Source: Microglena sp. YARC (Eukaryota > Chlorophyta > Chlorophyceae > Chlamydomonadales > Chlamydomonadaceae). Taken from it: 64,000 bases of DNA. Shown here one piece after another: positions 63,150-64,000 of this stretch. Within the stretch, counting starts at the first letter, position 1; every line of letters starts with the position of its first letter. The notes beneath the pieces were generated by a model, which saw only the letters and a program-made list of their open reading frames with translations, ran no database searches and had not been told where the DNA came from. The stretch lies in NCBI GenBank assembly GCA_022414725.1, contig CM039462.1:113816926-113880925 (forward strand), in the 5' to 3' direction. The position numbers were made by a program, and so were the translations under genes.

Positions 63150-63977
63150 TCAGCGTAGTCCTCGGAAGAGGTAGCTCCGAATGTCTCGCTCCCTAGCTTG
63201 CGGGAGTACACGGCACAGTGTACCACCTCGGTCGGCCTGACGTACTCGACAGCCAACTTTCCACACCTGCGTGGTTGACAAAACATTCAAGATTAAAAAC
63301 ATAAATATAAGACGATAAAAAGCATAAACATAAACATATAACATATGTATAAACATAAACATATAACATAAGCATAAACATATAACATAAGCATATAACA
63401 TAAACATAAGCATAAACATATAACATAAACATAAGCATATAACATAAGCATATAACATAAACATAAGCATAAACATATAACATAAACATAAGCATAAACA
63501 TATAACATAAGCATAAACATATAACATATGCATAAACATATAACACAAGCATAAACATATAACACAAGCATAAACATAAGCACAAACATATAACATAAGC
63601 ATATAACATAAACATAAGCATATAACATAAGCATAAATATATAACATATGCATAAACATATAACACAAGCATAAACATATAACATAAGCATAAACATATA
63701 ACATATGCATAACATAAGCACAAACATAAGCATATAACATAAACATATAAAATAAGCATATAACATAAACATAAAAACATAAACATAAGACGATAAACAG
63801 CACATGTAACATGAACAACATAAATATACTTACAATCGTAAGTTCATAACTCCGTGCATGTAGCCAGGGGGGCTGATGTAGATTCGCCCAGGGTACATGA
63901 GCTTGGTGAACACGCAAGGTGTTCCCTCGCTCGCATTACCACATGTGTCCGCCAAAAAGGTCCAGGGATGGATGTAA
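63150..63977 (-). CDS. Probable two-exon gene fragment, unknown product
   Basis: Minus strand exon A (63,834 to about 63,977) encodes HPWTFLADTCGNASEGTPCV and MYPGRIYISPPGYMHGVMN. It ends at GATT|GTAAGT. Exon B (about 63,154-63,268) starts after CCACGCAG and encodes CGKLAVEYVRPTEVVHCAVY, SRKLGSETFGATSSEDYADI. Joining is in phase (TT|G). The 565-bp intron is filled by a CATAAACATATAACATAAG-type repeat. The 5' end runs into a terminal G run. Exon B's end is uncertain: a weak donor or a stop follows. I do not recognise the family. It may be the only host-type gene here. Confidence 0.5.
63290..63800. repeat. ATAACATAAGCATAAACAT repeat inside the intron
   Basis: Six- to nineteen-base units built from CATAAA, CATATAA and CATAAG. 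The three overlapping Met/Tyr/Cys/Leu-rich minus-strand frames are repeat artefacts. Confidence 0.85.
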
Positions 63978-64000
63978 GAAGGGGGGGGGGGGGGGGGGGG
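63978..64000 (+). repeat. G run at window end
   Basis: At least 22 G residues end the window; possibly a contig edge or an unresolved homopolymer. Confidence 0.6.

Noticed and set aside
63193..63805. Met/Tyr/Leu/Cys-rich proteins on the minus strand
   Set aside because: Three overlapping frames of a short AT repeat; flanking sequence supports an intron.
1..64000. Bacterial or archaeal origin
   Set aside because: LINE, copia and gypsy domains, poly(A) retroposons and a phase-compatible GT-AG intron are eukaryotic.

Overview
The window looks like repeat-rich nuclear DNA of a eukaryote, most likely an alga or other protist. It holds poly(A)-tailed retroposons, Ty3/gypsy and Ty1/copia remains, APE-type LINEs, a 423-bp satellite and one candidate GT-AG spliced gene. 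I cannot name the species. No complete conserved host gene was recognised; almost everything is mobile or repetitive.

Layout. 0.5-6.3 kb: LINE 3' half and a decayed Ty3/gypsy element (minus strand), both broken by small retroposons. 6.3-9.8 kb: tRNA-like sequence, LTR-like promoter segment, a SINE-like retroposon (Ret-C), a C/T-rich repeat and a long Ret-B retroposon. 9.8-29.6 kb: one 423-bp satellite array cut in two by a 4.9-kb LINE (17,146-22,067). 29.6-37.0 kb: broken tyrosine-recombinase element, copia gag scrap, Ret-A with a nested Ret-B, minisatellite, second LINE 3' half and a LINE ORF1-like region. 36,982-52,651: a 15.67-kb integrated Polinton-like virus. 52.7-58.6 kb: rest of the interrupted LINE ORF1-like region, Ret-A, the C/T-rich repeat again, Ret-B plus satellite, a captured copia fragment and an inverted Ret-B. 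58.6-64 kb: tandem repeats, a broken unknown ORF and a probable two-exon gene fragment.

The Polinton-like element is the main find. It has AG...CT termini, near-perfect 6-bp target duplications (GTCCAC/GTCCAT) and terminal inverted repeats of about 0.76 and 0.82 kb packed with short triloop hairpins. A leftward structural block encodes a small Gly-rich myristoylation-type protein, two capsid-associated proteins, an A32/FtsK-type packaging ATPase, a charged coiled-coil protein, two large capsid candidates and an unknown protein. A rightward block encodes a phage-like fibre with an S74 chaperone, a small basic repeat protein, a divergent B-family-like polymerase whose motif C is in frame with an SF1 helicase and an HNH nuclease, and an rve integrase. 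No Ulp1-type protease was found. Several structural genes are intact, whereas the replication genes, integrase and fibre carry frameshifts (three of five at A runs) or in-frame stops (TAG, TGA). This is either decay, consensus error in A runs, or stop-codon recoding.

The second theme is the small retroposons. Three families each end in a hairpin directly before poly(A). Two of them (Ret-A, Ret-B) show a compensatory base-pair change in that hairpin. The 423-bp satellite sits at the upstream side of Ret-B in three places, like promoter monomers. Several bare poly(A) tracts flanked by short duplications look like tail-only insertions.
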